DNA of 64,000 nucleotides from Catenuloplanes niger (GTDB lineage Bacteria > Actinomycetota > Actinomycetes > Mycobacteriales > Micromonosporaceae): assembly GCF_031458255.1 (NCBI RefSeq), contig NZ_JAVDYC010000001.1:4597001-4661000 (forward strand), written 5' to 3'. Shown here one piece after another: positions 25,939 through 34,781 of the stretch. Made by a program: the position numbers and the translations under genes. Each line of letters starts with the position of its first letter. The stretch's first letter is position 1. The notes under the pieces are model-generated. The model was not told the DNA's origin, ran no database searches, and was given only the letters and a program-made list of their open reading frames with translations.

Positions 25939-28284
25939 ATGCCAGCCCCTGATCCGGTGGAGGAGCGGGCGAATCCACGCCTGACACAAGGCCTGCTCTG
26001 GGCCGGTGTCGGACTCGCGCCATTCGCGGCACTGCTCCTGCTCCTCGGCGGCAGCACCGGCATGCTCCGGTTCGCCGTCTTCGTCGTGCTCGTGTCGATC
26101 GCGCTGATCGGCACCTCGGTCGCTCTCCGTGGCGGATCGGGTGCGTCGCGCGTCGATCTCGAAGAGGCGATGGTCGAGGAGATGGTGCGGCTCCGCGCCG
26201 AGGTGCGCAGCGAGATCGCCAACGCCACCCGGGTCGGTCAGGCCGCGTCCAACCAGCGACTGCAGGCGCTCGGCGCCGCGCTCGACGGCCTGCAGGCGCA
26301 GCTCGCCGCGGTGCAGAGCGCCGCCGAGCCGGGCCAGCCGGCGATCGCCGCCCCCGCGGGCCGGGCCGCCATCGGTGCGTCCGCCGCGGTTCCGGCACCG
26401 TCCCCGGTGGAGCCGGTGACCGGCCGGGCGACGGCGTCCGTGTCCGTGTCCGCCGGCTACGCACGCGCATCCGTGACGCCCACGCCACCCGCCGAGCAGG
26501 ACGGCTACCGCGGGCGCGGCTACGGCCAGGACGCCGGCTACGGCCAGGACGCCGGCTACGGCCAGGACGCCGGCTACGGCCAGGACGCCGGCTACGGCCA
26601 GGACGCCGGCTACGACGGGGACGGCGGCTTCGACCGGACCGCCGACTACGACCGGGACGGCGGCTACGACCAGCCCGGCACCGACGACCGGGACGACTCC
26701 TACGCCCGGGGCGACGGTTACGGGCAGGCCGGTGGATACCCGCCGGCTGAGGAGAGCACCTACGGCGGCGACCAGGGTGGCTACACGCCACGCCGGGCCC
26801 AGCCGGACGACGGCGGCTACACCGCCCGGCGCTCCGCGGCCGTGGAGCCGGACGAGATCTACGGCAGGAACTCGTACCGGGACGACCGCGGCGATCGTGG
26901 CGACCGCGGTGAGTGGCGCGGCGACCGCGACTACGACGCCGACGACCGCCCGGGTCACGACCGTTCCGGTTACGACCGCGACGGCTACGGCCGCAGCCGC
27001 GCGGACGAGGACCGCTACGACCGGCCGGCCTGCTACGACGCCGACGACGACCGCCGCGACCGGCGTGCGGACCGGGGCGGGGACGAGTCCGGCCGGGGCC
27101 GGGCCGGCGGGTCCGCCGGTGTGGGCCGGCGCGGCCAGATCTCCGGCGGTCTCGTCCGGCACACCGAGACCGTGCACGTCACCACCCGCTCGACGATCGT
27201 GGATCCGCGCGGCGACAGCGGCTCGCTCTACGGCACCGGCGAGTTCAACGGCCCGCGTGGCGGCTACGGTGACGACTACGGCCGGGACAACCTCGACCGT
27301 GGCCGCCGTGCCCGCGCGTTCGACCCGGGCGCCCGCGACTTCGACCCCGGCTACCGGGACTTCCGCGGCGGCGGTTACGGCAATGACGACAACGGCTACG
27401 GCGACGAGCGCAAGAACTACGGCGACGACCGCAAGGGCTACGGCGACGAGCGCAAGGGCTACGGCGACGAGCGCGGGAGCTACGGCGACGACCGCCGGGG
27501 TTACGGGAGCGAGCGCGAGGAGAGCACCGACGACGTGGTCGGCCGCCGCGCCGCCCGGCCCGGGCAGCCGAGCTGGGGTGAGCGCGGTGAGCAGGTCAAC
27601 CCGTACGAGCGCCCCGCGCTGGAGGCGACCTCCGCCGAGCCGAGCTGGTCGCAGATCCGCCAGGCCGGCGACCGCTACGCCGCGGTCCGCCAGGACGACC
27701 GCGGCCAGGAGCTGCGCGTCGGCGAGCGCCGGGCCAGCGTGCACACCGACGAGTCCGGCAGCGAGCTGCGCGTGGAGGACCGCTGGGAGTCGGTCCGCCG
27801 CGAGGATCGCCCGAACCCCTACGACCGGGACCGCCGCGGCCCGCAGACCGGCCAGATGCGCCGGGTGGCCGATGCCGGCCCGTCCACCGGGCAGATGCGC
27901 CGGGTGGCCGACGCCGGCCCGTCCACCGGCCAGATGCGCCGGGCGATCGATGCCGGCCCGTCCACCGGCCAGATGCGGCGCGTCGGTGGTGAGGACCCGC
28001 AGCCGTGGCGCACCCAGCAGCGCGGCGGCCGGCGCGAGGAACCGTGGCGGGTCGGCCCGGACGACGGCCTGCCCGGCGCCGACGAGCCACTGCGCGGCCG
28101 GTACGACGACAGCTGGCGCGCGGAGCGCGGTGCCCAGGACCACCGCGCGGACGACCGGGACGACCGGGGCCGGCAACCGCAGCAGCGCTTCGACCCCGCC
28201 AGCCTCTACGGCGAGGCCAGCCAGTTCACCGGTGACCAGCGCGCGATCTCGGCGATCCAGTGGGACCGCGAGGACTACCGCTGA
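25939..28284 (+). CDS. membrane protein with long repetitive Tyr/Gly/Asp/Arg-rich tail
   Basis: 781 residues. Two TM helices at about 16-35 and 40-58 are followed by a short helical segment ([22 protein letters not shown], possibly coiled coil), then ~650 residues of low-complexity, charged, probably disordered sequence. Three tandem-repeat blocks are built in: GYGQDA x5, a seven-residue YGDERKG-like unit x6, and a 13-residue TGQMRR(V/A)-type unit x3.5. The function is unknown; such tails often scaffold or phase-separate, but that is inference. It converges with nuoD, with 14 bp between the stops. Confidence 0.8.
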   Translation: MPAPDPVEERANPRLTQGLLWAGVGLAPFAALLLLLGGSTGMLRFAVFVVLVSIALIGTSVALRGGSGASRVDLEEAMVEEMVRLRAEVRSEIANATRVGQAASNQRLQALGAALDGLQAQLAAVQSAAEPGQPAIAAPAGRAAIGASAAVPAPSPVEPVTGRATASVSVSAGYARASVTPTPPAEQDGYRGRGYGQDAGYGQDAGYGQDAGYGQDAGYGQDAGYDGDGGFDRTADYDRDGGYDQPGTDDRDDSYARGDGYGQAGGYPPAEESTYGGDQGGYTPRRAQPDDGGYTARRSAAVEPDEIYGRNSYRDDRGDRGDRGEWRGDRDYDADDRPGHDRSGYDRDGYGRSRADEDRYDRPACYDADDDRRDRRADRGGDESGRGRAGGSAGVGRRGQISGGLVRHTETVHVTTRSTIVDPRGDSGSLYGTGEFNGPRGGYGDDYGRDNLDRGRRARAFDPGARDFDPGYRDFRGGGYGNDDNGYGDERKNYGDDRKGYGDERKGYGDERGSYGDDRRGYGSEREESTDDVVGRRAARPGQPSWGERGEQVNPYERPALEATSAEPSWSQIRQAGDRYAAVRQDDRGQELRVGERRASVHTDESGSELRVEDRWESVRREDRPNPYDRDRRGPQTGQMRRVADAGPSTGQMRRVADAGPSTGQMRRAIDAGPSTGQMRRVGGEDPQPWRTQQRGGRREEPWRVGPDDGLPGADEPLRGRYDDSWRAERGAQDHRADDRDDRGRQPQQRFDPASLYGEASQFTGDQRAISAIQWDREDYR
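26518..26607 (+). repeat. five tandem 18-bp repeats (GYGQDA)
   Basis: Exact copies of GGCTACGGCCAGGACGCC encode GYGQDA five times, followed by a degenerate sixth. The identity at DNA level indicates recent expansion. Confidence 0.9.
27394..27519 (+). repeat. six imperfect 21-bp repeats (YGDERKG-like)
   Basis: Six in-frame 21-bp units alternate GAG/GAC and CGC/AAG codons, encoding alternating YGDERK and YGDDRK units. They are more diverged than the 18-bp block. Confidence 0.85.
27847..27981 (+). repeat. 39-bp tandem repeats, three full copies plus a partial
   Basis: Three 39-bp units and a partial fourth encode a 13-residue [13 protein letters not shown]-like unit. Unit 3 has changes giving RAID in place of RVAD. 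Confidence 0.85.
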
Positions 28285-28298
28285 GCCTCGGCCGGCGC

Positions 28299-29438
28299 CT
28301 ACTTGTCGATGTCGCCCACCACGAAGAACATCGAGCCGAGGATCGCGATCAGGTCGGGCACCAGACAGCCCGGCAGCAGCGTCGACAGGGCCTGCACGTT
28401 CGCGTACGACGCGGTGCGCAGCTTGAGCCGCCACGGCGTCTTCTCGCCGCGTGACACCAGGTAGTACCCGTTGATCCCGAGCGGGTTCTCGGTCCACGCG
28501 TAGGTGTGCCCCTCCGGCGCCTTCACCACCTTGGGCAGCCGCACGTTGACCGGCCCGGTGATCCGGTCGACCCGGTCCAGGCAGGCCTGCGCCAGGTCGA
28601 GCGACGCGTACACCTGGTCGAGCAGCACCTCGAACCGCGCGTGGCAGTCCCCGGTCGTCCGTGTCACCACCGGCACGGAGAGTTCGCCGTAGGCCAGGTA
28701 CGGTTCGTCCCGCCGCAGGTCCAGGTCCAGTCCGGACGCGCGCGCGACCGGCCCGGACGCGCCGAACCCGGCCGCCTCCTCGGCGGACAGCACACCCACG
28801 CCCACGGTCCGGGCCAGGAAGATCTCGTTGCGCCGGATCAGGTGGTCCAGGTCCGGCATGCGCCGCCGGACCGCGTCGATCGCCGCCCGGGCCCGGCCGG
28901 TCCAGCCGTACGGGACCTCCTCCTTCAGCCCACCGACCCGGTTGAACATGAAGTGCATGCGGCCGCCGGAGACCTCCTCCATCACGGTCTGCAGCGTCTC
29001 CCGCTCGCGGAACGCGTAGAACATCGGCGTGATCGCGCCGATCTCCAGCGGGTACGAGCCGAGGAACATCAGGTGGTTGAGCACCCGGTTCAGCTCGGCC
29101 AGCGCGGTGCGCAGCCAGACCGCGCGCTCCGGCACCTCCAGGCCCATCAGCCGCTCGACCGCGAGCACCACGCCCAGCTCGTTGGAGAACGCGGACAGCC
29201 AGTCGTGCCGGTTGGCCAGCACGATGATCTGCCGGTAGTCACGCACCTCGAACAGCTTCTCCGCGCCCCGGTGCATGTAGCCGACGATCGGTTCGCACTC
29301 GACGACCCGTTCACCGTCCAGCCGGAGCCTCAACCGGAGCACGCCGTGCGTGGACGGATGCTGCGGCCCGATGTTGAGCACCATGTCCGCGGTGTCCAGC
29401 CCGGCCTGCGTCCCGACCGTCACTTCCCGGAGGGTCAT
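28299..29438 (-). CDS. nuoD: NADH-quinone oxidoreductase subunit D, isolated from a nuo operon
   Basis: 379 residues, shorter than typical operonic NuoD. It carries [33 protein letters not shown] (with the quinone-site Tyr position), [31 protein letters not shown] and the C-terminal [18 protein letters not shown], so it looks intact. No other nuo gene is in the window. ATG 29438 overlaps the stop of an upstream NDUFAF7/MidA-type methyltransferase gene. Arg57 in MHRG matches the Arg that NDUFAF7 methylates in mitochondrial NDUFS2. Whether it joins the main complex I or a variant is unknown. Confidence 0.92.
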   Translation of the reverse strand: MTLREVTVGTQAGLDTADMVLNIGPQHPSTHGVLRLRLRLDGERVVECEPIVGYMHRGAEKLFEVRDYRQIIVLANRHDWLSAFSNELGVVLAVERLMGLEVPERAVWLRTALAELNRVLNHLMFLGSYPLEIGAITPMFYAFRERETLQTVMEEVSGGRMHFMFNRVGGLKEEVPYGWTGRARAAIDAVRRRMPDLDHLIRRNEIFLARTVGVGVLSAEEAAGFGASGPVARASGLDLDLRRDEPYLAYGELSVPVVTRTTGDCHARFEVLLDQVYASLDLAQACLDRVDRITGPVNVRLPKVVKAPEGHTYAWTENPLGINGYYLVSRGEKTPWRLKLRTASYANVQALSTLLPGCLVPDLIAILGSMFFVVGDIDK

Positions 29439-30478
29439 GGCTCCACAATGCCATCTTCGGGGCTGAATGGGTGCGCCACGCCGATCGCCTGCACCAGCCA
29501 CCAGTGCCCGCCGAGCCCGGCCGGGTCCAGCAACTCGGCCACCTCCGAGGCGCGCGCCAGCGCGCGCACATAACCCACCGGATCCGAGGCGGCCAGGTTG
29601 AGCGGCGGTCGCTTCCCGCCGGCCCCGAGCGCTCTCAGCGCGTCCCGTTGTGACATCAGCCGGTACGGATACCCGCCGGGCGACCGCGCACCGAGGGCCA
29701 CGGCGCCGGCGTCGGCCACGGAGTCCATCGCCACGTGCGCCGTGACGTCCGTGCTGCCGTCCGCCCGCGGCGGCACCTGCCGCCCGTCCCGGTACCCGGT
29801 GAGCGTGCCGTCGAGCGGCCGCCCGGCGCGCAGATGTCCGTAGTCGACCGCGAGCGCGACCCCGCGCTCGACGTGCGTGAGCGCGGCGGACCAGGCCTGG
29901 TCCCGGGTGATCCCAACCTCCGCCCGCGCGCCCGGTGGCAGCGGCGGATACCAGCGCGCCAGCCACGCCGCGTCCGCCGCGGACACCGGCTCGCCGAGCG
30001 TGTCGTCGGTCAGCACGTAGCGAGGCCCGTCCGGGCCCGCCTCGGCCACGTCCACCGGCACGTTGTCCAGCCACTCCGTGGCGAGCAGCAGGCCGACGAC
30101 GCGGTCCGGGATCCGGTCGGTCCAGCCGATGCCGGACGGCAGCCCGGCCGGCCGCCCGGCCAGTTCGACGGCGAGCGGCCGAAGCCGGGCACCGAAGCCG
30201 GCCGGATCCGACCGGGCGATCTCCAGCAGCAGCTCACCGCGCCCGGCGCCGACGTCGACCAGCTGGAACGGGTCCGGATGGCCGAGCGCCGCGTCGACCC
30301 GCGCCAGGAGGGGGCGCAGCAGGCCGGCGAACACGGCGGTGGCGTGCGCGCTGGTCCGGAAGTGGCCGCCCGGCCCGGCCGCGCCCGGCCGGGTGAAGAA
30401 GCCGTCCGGTCCGTAGAGCGCGGTCTGCATCGCCGTGCGCCATCGAAGGCTGTTCACGCCGAGTTCAGGACGAGTCAT
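29435..30478 (-). CDS. NDUFAF7/MidA-type SAM-dependent methyltransferase
   Basis: 347 residues. The N-terminal part [11 protein letters not shown]...[16 protein letters not shown] parallels the conserved MidA/NDUFAF7 opening, [17 protein letters not shown] is the SAM-binding motif I, and [12 protein letters not shown] corresponds to the NE/DNxP region, here with Asp-Asn-Val-Pro. [28 protein letters not shown] is also typical. ATG 30478 is supported by a TAGGGT box seven bases upstream (minus strand); GTG 30487 is in frame but lies over that box. The ATGA overlap with nuoD suggests enzyme and substrate are made together. Confidence 0.87.
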   Translation of the reverse strand: MTRPELGVNSLRWRTAMQTALYGPDGFFTRPGAAGPGGHFRTSAHATAVFAGLLRPLLARVDAALGHPDPFQLVDVGAGRGELLLEIARSDPAGFGARLRPLAVELAGRPAGLPSGIGWTDRIPDRVVGLLLATEWLDNVPVDVAEAGPDGPRYVLTDDTLGEPVSAADAAWLARWYPPLPPGARAEVGITRDQAWSAALTHVERGVALAVDYGHLRAGRPLDGTLTGYRDGRQVPPRADGSTDVTAHVAMDSVADAGAVALGARSPGGYPYRLMSQRDALRALGAGGKRPPLNLAASDPVGYVRALARASEVAELLDPAGLGGHWWLVQAIGVAHPFSPEDGIVEP

Positions 30479-30485
30479 CGTGGAC

Positions 30486-30495
30486 ACCCTACGGT
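30486..30495. promoter_or_regulatory. overlapping divergent -10 boxes between methyltransferase-nuoD and phytase
   Basis: ACCCTACGGT reads TACGGT on the plus strand (30490-30495, eight bases before ATG 30504) and TAGGGT on the minus strand (30486-30491, seven bases before ATG 30478). The two -10-like boxes share two base pairs, so the genes seem to be driven by one bidirectional leaderless promoter. Confidence 0.5.
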
Positions 30496-30503
30496 CGCGT
30501 CAC

Positions 30504-31748
30504 ATGCGATCACCTTCCCTGCGGGTCCTCGGCGCGGCGCTCGCCGTACCCACGCTGCTCCTGACCACGACCGTGACGCCGGCGGCCGCGCACGGGCCGC
30601 AGCGCCTCGAGAAACTGCGCGCGACGGCGGAGACGCCGGCGCTGCACGACGACGCGGCCGGCGGCGACGCCGACGCGGACGACCCGGCGATCTGGGTCCA
30701 CCCGACCGACCGCGCGCGGAGCCGCGTGATCGCCACCGCGAAGAACGGCGGCCTGCGCGTCTACGATCTGCGCGGCCGCGAGGTGCAGTCGATCGCCACG
30801 CCGCCCGCGCCCGGCCCGGACGACGAGGCCGGCCGGTTCAACAACGTGGACATCGTCGCGGGCTTCCGGCTCGGCGGCCGGACCGTGGACCTCGCCGCGG
30901 TCAGCGACCGGGGCCGCGACCAGCTGCGCTTCTACGCGATCGACGCGCGCACCGGCCGGCTCACGGACGTGACCGCGGACGACGTGCCGTTCGCGTTCAA
31001 CGCCACCCAGGCCGAGGTGAACGAGCAGCGCACCGCCTACGGCCTGGATGCCGTCGACGGCGGCTACCTGCTGGTCAGCCGCCGCAGCACGCCCGAGGTC
31101 GGCACGTTCCGGCTCGTCGCGGACGGCGGCCGGGTCACCTACCGCCCGGTCGACCGCCTGACGCTGCCGGCCGAGTTCACGCTGCCGACCGGTGCGCGCT
31201 GGGCGCCCTGCACCGACCCGGGCGACGGCCCGCAGGTCGAGGGCGTGGTGGTGGACGCGGTGCACGGCGTCGCCTACCTCGCGCAGGAGGACGTGGCGCT
31301 CTGGCGGGTGCCGGTCCGGGACGGCCGTTTCACCGGCCGGCCCGGCACGGTGGAGAAGGTGCGCGAGTTCGGCATCCCGGCCGCGTACGACGAGGCGACC
31401 GAGGAGTGCGTCGTGGACTACGCCGCCGACCCCGGTTTCGGCGGCCGGATCGCGGCGGACGTGGAGGGCCTGACGATCGCCCGGAGCACGCTCATGGTCT
31501 CCAGCCAGGGCGACGACACGTTCTACACGTACGACCGGCGCTCGCTCCGCCCGACCGGGCACTTCGCCGTGGTCGACGGGCCGCGCACGGACGGTTCGCA
31601 GGAGTGCGACGGCGCGGCCGTGACCGCCACGCCGCTGCCCGGTTTTCCCGGCGGGCTGCTGGTGGTGCACGACGGGCAGGACACGCCGGCCGACGGCGAC
31701 CGCCCGAGCACGAACTTCAAGTTCCTCGATGCGGGATTCCTGCGCTGA
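30504..31748 (+). CDS. secreted beta-propeller phytase
   Basis: 414 residues. A signal peptide (1-~28, ending near TPAAAHG) precedes a six-bladed beta-propeller phytase domain: DADDPAIWVHPTDRARSRVIAT, GRFNNVDIV, VSDRGRDQLRFYAID, QVEGVVVDAVHGVAYLAQEDVALWRV, EGLTI and the C-terminal GLLVVHDGQDTP...TNFKFLD are all family features with acidic calcium-binding positions. It should release phosphate from phytate outside the cell. It has a solitary promoter and a strong terminator after it. Confidence 0.93.
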   Translation: MRSPSLRVLGAALAVPTLLLTTTVTPAAAHGPQRLEKLRATAETPALHDDAAGGDADADDPAIWVHPTDRARSRVIATAKNGGLRVYDLRGREVQSIATPPAPGPDDEAGRFNNVDIVAGFRLGGRTVDLAAVSDRGRDQLRFYAIDARTGRLTDVTADDVPFAFNATQAEVNEQRTAYGLDAVDGGYLLVSRRSTPEVGTFRLVADGGRVTYRPVDRLTLPAEFTLPTGARWAPCTDPGDGPQVEGVVVDAVHGVAYLAQEDVALWRVPVRDGRFTGRPGTVEKVREFGIPAAYDEATEECVVDYAADPGFGGRIAADVEGLTIARSTLMVSSQGDDTFYTYDRRSLRPTGHFAVVDGPRTDGSQECDGAAVTATPLPGFPGGLLVVHDGQDTPADGDRPSTNFKFLDAGFLR

Positions 31749-31756
31749 CCGTCGCG

Positions 31757-31790
31757 CACGGCCGTCCGGGTACGTACCCGGACGGCCGTG
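31757..31790 (+). terminator. 34-bp perfect palindrome after the phytase gene
   Basis: CACGGCCGTCCGGGTAC is immediately followed by its reverse complement, so the hairpin has essentially no loop beyond the centre. A T-rich AACGTTTTCAC follows. It probably terminates phytase transcription. Confidence 0.75.
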
Positions 31791-31883
31791 GTGAACGTTT
31801 TCACACGTGCTTGTATCGGCTCTGAAACACTGGCGCATACTGGCCCCGACCGGTACCTACCCTTCGAGGACTGGATCGCTGAC

Positions 31884-32822
31884 ATGGCCGCATCGACGCG
31901 CCGTACCGCACCCGCGCACATATCGAGCGCGACCCTCACCGTCGGCGTCGTCGGCGCCGGCCGGGTGGGCGCCACGCTCGGCGCCGCGCTCACCGCGGCC
32001 GGGCACCGGGTGATCGCCGCCTCCGGCACCTCCGAGGCCACCGCCGAGCGGATCGACCGGCTGCTGCCGGACACCGCCCACCTGCCACCCACCCAGGTCG
32101 CCCGCGCGGCGACCGACCTGCTGCTGGTCTCGGTGCCGGACGACGCGCTCGCGGCCGTGGTGCGCGGGCTCGCGGACGACGGCGCGCTGCGGCCCGGCCA
32201 GGTCGTCGCGCACACGTCCGGCGCGCACGGGCTGGCGCCGCTGGCCCCGGCCGTCGCGCACGGCGCCCGTCCGCTGGCGCTGCACCCGGCGATGACGTTC
32301 ACCGGCCGGCCGGAGGACATCGCCCGGCTGCACGGCATCTCCTACGGCGTGACCGCGCGCGCCGAGGACCGCCCGTTCGCGGCCCGGCTGGTCGAGCAGC
32401 TCGGCGGCGCGGTCGAGTGGATCCGGGACGGCGACCGCGCGCTGTACCACGCCGGGCTCGCGCACGGCGCGAACCACCTGGTCACGCTGGTCAACGACGC
32501 GCTGGACCGGTTGCGCGACGCGGGTGTGCGGCACCCGGAGCGGGTGCTGGCACCGCTGCTGCGCGCGTCGCTGGAGAACGCGCTGGCGTTCGGCGACGCG
32601 GCGCTGACCGGCCCGGTCTCCCGCGGCGACGCCGGCACGGTCGCCCGCCACCTGGCCGAGCTGACCGAGGTCGCACCGGACTCCGTGGCCACCTACCGGG
32701 CGCTGGCCCGGCGCACCGCCGACCGCGCGATCTCCGCCGGCCGGCTCCGCCCCGTCGACGCCGAGCCGCTGCTCGACGTCCTCGCCGACGCCCGGGAGGG
32801 CACCCCGCATGACGACCTCTGA
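31884..32822 (+). CDS. Rossmann-like / DUF2520 family oxidoreductase-type protein
   Basis: 312 residues. An N-terminal NAD(P)-binding fold ([22 protein letters not shown]) and a C-terminal helical DUF2520 domain ([22 protein letters not shown]) give the architecture found beside panC in many actinobacteria. The precise reaction is not established; relatives look like ketopantoate-reductase-type proteins. It overlaps panC by 14 bp. ATG 31884 is chosen at the start of the conserved frame; the frame is open to 31788. Confidence 0.85.
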   Translation: MAASTRRTAPAHISSATLTVGVVGAGRVGATLGAALTAAGHRVIAASGTSEATAERIDRLLPDTAHLPPTQVARAATDLLLVSVPDDALAAVVRGLADDGALRPGQVVAHTSGAHGLAPLAPAVAHGARPLALHPAMTFTGRPEDIARLHGISYGVTARAEDRPFAARLVEQLGGAVEWIRDGDRALYHAGLAHGANHLVTLVNDALDRLRDAGVRHPERVLAPLLRASLENALAFGDAALTGPVSRGDAGTVARHLAELTEVAPDSVATYRALARRTADRAISAGRLRPVDAEPLLDVLADAREGTPHDDL

Positions 32823-33651
32823 GCTGGTCAACACGGTCGCCGAGCTGGACGGCGCGCGGTCCAAGATGACCGGCCGCGTCGCCGTGGTGATGACCATGGG
32901 CGCGCTGCACGAGGGCCACGAGTCGCTGATGCGCGCGGCCCGGGAGCGGGCCGACCACCTGATCGTCACCATCTTCGTGAACCCGTTGCAGTTCGGGCCG
33001 AACGAGGACCTCGACCGCTACCCGCGCACGCTCGAGTCCGACCTGGAGATCTGCGCGCGCGCCGGCGTCGACCTGGTCTTCGCGCCGTCCGCCCGGGAGA
33101 TGTACCCGGACGGCCCGCCGCAGGTCCGGCTGAACCCGGGACCGCTCGGCGAGGAGCTGGAGGGTGCCAGCCGGCCCGGCTTCTTCCACGGCGTGCTCAC
33201 CGTGGTGCTGAAGCTGCTCCAGCTCACCCGACCGGACCTCACGTTCTTCGGCGAGAAGGACTATCAGCAGCTCACGCTCGTGACCCGGATGACACGGGAC
33301 CTGAACGTACCGGTCGAGGTGATCGGGGTGCCGACCGTGCGCGAGCCGGACGGACTGGCGCTGTCCAGCCGCAACCGGTACCTCTCCGCACCGGAGCGGG
33401 CGGCCGCGCTCGCGCTCTCCGCCGGCCTTCGCGCGGGCGCGGACACCGCGGCGGCCGGCGGCGCCGCGGACGAGGCGTTCGCCGCCGCGCACGCCCGGAT
33501 CCGGTCGGAGCCGGGCGTGGACCTGGACTATCTGGTGCTGCTCGCGCCCGACCTCGGCCCGGCGCCGGAGCACGGCCCGGCCCGGCTGCTCGTCGCCGCG
33601 CGCGTCGGCACCACGAGGCTCATCGACAACATTCCGATAGAACTGACTTGA
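32809..33651 (+). CDS. panC: pantothenate synthetase
   Basis: 280 residues. Condenses pantoate with beta-alanine using [17 protein letters not shown] contains the HIGH-like nucleotide motif (HEGH), [18 protein letters not shown] and [16 protein letters not shown] are family signatures, and SSRNRYLS binds ATP phosphates. The panD gene that usually follows in actinobacteria is not present here; a lipoprotein gene follows instead. Confidence 0.97.
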   Translation: MTTSELVNTVAELDGARSKMTGRVAVVMTMGALHEGHESLMRAARERADHLIVTIFVNPLQFGPNEDLDRYPRTLESDLEICARAGVDLVFAPSAREMYPDGPPQVRLNPGPLGEELEGASRPGFFHGVLTVVLKLLQLTRPDLTFFGEKDYQQLTLVTRMTRDLNVPVEVIGVPTVREPDGLALSSRNRYLSAPERAAALALSAGLRAGADTAAAGGAADEAFAAAHARIRSEPGVDLDYLVLLAPDLGPAPEHGPARLLVAARVGTTRLIDNIPIELT

Positions 33652-33664
33652 GCTGCGGAAACAT

Positions 33665-33720
33665 GCCGCCGCGGGACGCTCGATCGGTGCACGCGGCGTG
33701 CCGGGTCACGTCGCGGCGGC
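33665..33720 (+). terminator. possible terminator after panC
   Basis: GCCGCCGCG (33665-33673) and CGCGGCGGC (33712-33720) can form a 9-bp stem around a 38-base loop that contains smaller stems. Weak support. Confidence 0.35.
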
Positions 33721-33731
33721 TACGTTAGGTC

Positions 33732-33769
33732 TCGCGAGATTCGGCGACGGTCGCGAGATGCGGCGACAG
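33732..33769. promoter_or_regulatory. 19-bp direct repeat upstream of the lipoprotein gene
   Basis: Two adjacent copies (TCGCGAGATTCGGCGACGG and a copy with two changes) lie just upstream of the Shine-Dalgarno GGGAGG of the gene at 33787. Each contains the palindrome TCGCGA. They could be paired regulator-binding sites. Confidence 0.4.
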
Positions 33770-33786
33770 GCAGGGAGGTCTCTCGG

Positions 33787-34701
33787 ATGCGACGCTCGGT
33801 GGCGGCGCTGGCGCTCGGCGCCCTGATGACGGCGGGGCTGGCCGGTTGCGGCATGCCCGAGGGGGTCGACGGCGAGCTCACCGACGACTGGGCCGGGCTC
33901 CCGGAGCCGAAGTCGTTCGTGCCGGCCGCGGGCGTCTGCTACTCGACGGACTTCGCGCCGATCGCGTTGCGCGCGCTGTCCACCCCGGTGGACTGCGCCA
34001 CGGATCACCGCGTCGAGACCACGTTCGTCGGCACGTTCACCGGTGATCCGGCGAACGCCGGGAAGCCGCCGGCCCGCGACTCGGACCCGGCCCGCGCCGC
34101 GTTCGCCGAGTGCGACAAGCAGTCGGCCACGTACCTCGGCGCGGACTGGCGGCTCGGGCGGCTCTCGCTCGGTCTCGCGTTCCCGTCCGACCAGGCGTGG
34201 ACCGGTGGCGCCCGGTGGTACCGCTGCGACGTGACCGAGAAGACGAACGTCGAGGAGAACGGCACCACCGTGGCCCGCAAGGGCACGGTCAAGGACGGTC
34301 TCAAGGCGGTGGACGCGCCGCTGCGGCTCGGCTGCTACACGCTGGACGTGCAGAGCACGCTGGAGATCAGCAAGATGGTCGCGACCGACTGCGCCAAGGA
34401 GCACAACGGCGAGTTCGTCGGCGTCTGGCAGGCACCGGCCAACCAGAAGTACCCGCAGGTCACCGACGTCGCGGCGTGGCAGGCGTTCTACAACAACTGC
34501 CGGCAGAAGATCGCGGAGTACGTGCGGGTGCCGAAGGACGACGACCTCGCGGCCCGCAGCGGTGTCGCACCGGTGCTGGCGAACGAGGCCGACTGGAAGA
34601 CCGGTGACCGTGGCGCCCGCTGCTACGTCTGGCTCCAGGACATCAAAATCAACAAGTCGCTGCGCGCGGCCGGCCCGAACGCACTCCCGATCACGGACTG
34701 A
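33787..34701 (+). CDS. septum-formation-family lipoprotein
   Basis: 304 residues with lipobox LAGC (Cys ~21). The extracytoplasmic part has paired Cys (VCYSTD, VDCATDHRVETTFVG, FAECDKQ, YRCDVTE, LGCYTLD, TDCAKEHNGEFVGVW, NCRQK, ARCYVW). The repeated 'C-x-x-x-H-x-x-E-x-x-G' pattern is that of the Septum_form (PF13845-type) domain, here in two copies. The exact role is unknown. A GGGAGG Shine-Dalgarno lies about 9 bases before ATG. Confidence 0.8.
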   Translation: MRRSVAALALGALMTAGLAGCGMPEGVDGELTDDWAGLPEPKSFVPAAGVCYSTDFAPIALRALSTPVDCATDHRVETTFVGTFTGDPANAGKPPARDSDPARAAFAECDKQSATYLGADWRLGRLSLGLAFPSDQAWTGGARWYRCDVTEKTNVEENGTTVARKGTVKDGLKAVDAPLRLGCYTLDVQSTLEISKMVATDCAKEHNGEFVGVWQAPANQKYPQVTDVAAWQAFYNNCRQKIAEYVRVPKDDDLAARSGVAPVLANEADWKTGDRGARCYVWLQDIKINKSLRAAGPNALPITD

Positions 34702-34781
34702 GCCGGTGCGGGTACGCGATTAGCCCCACTTTTCGCCGGCCGCGCTCCCCAAAGGGTGGGCAGGTCGAGTTGACTGGAGGG

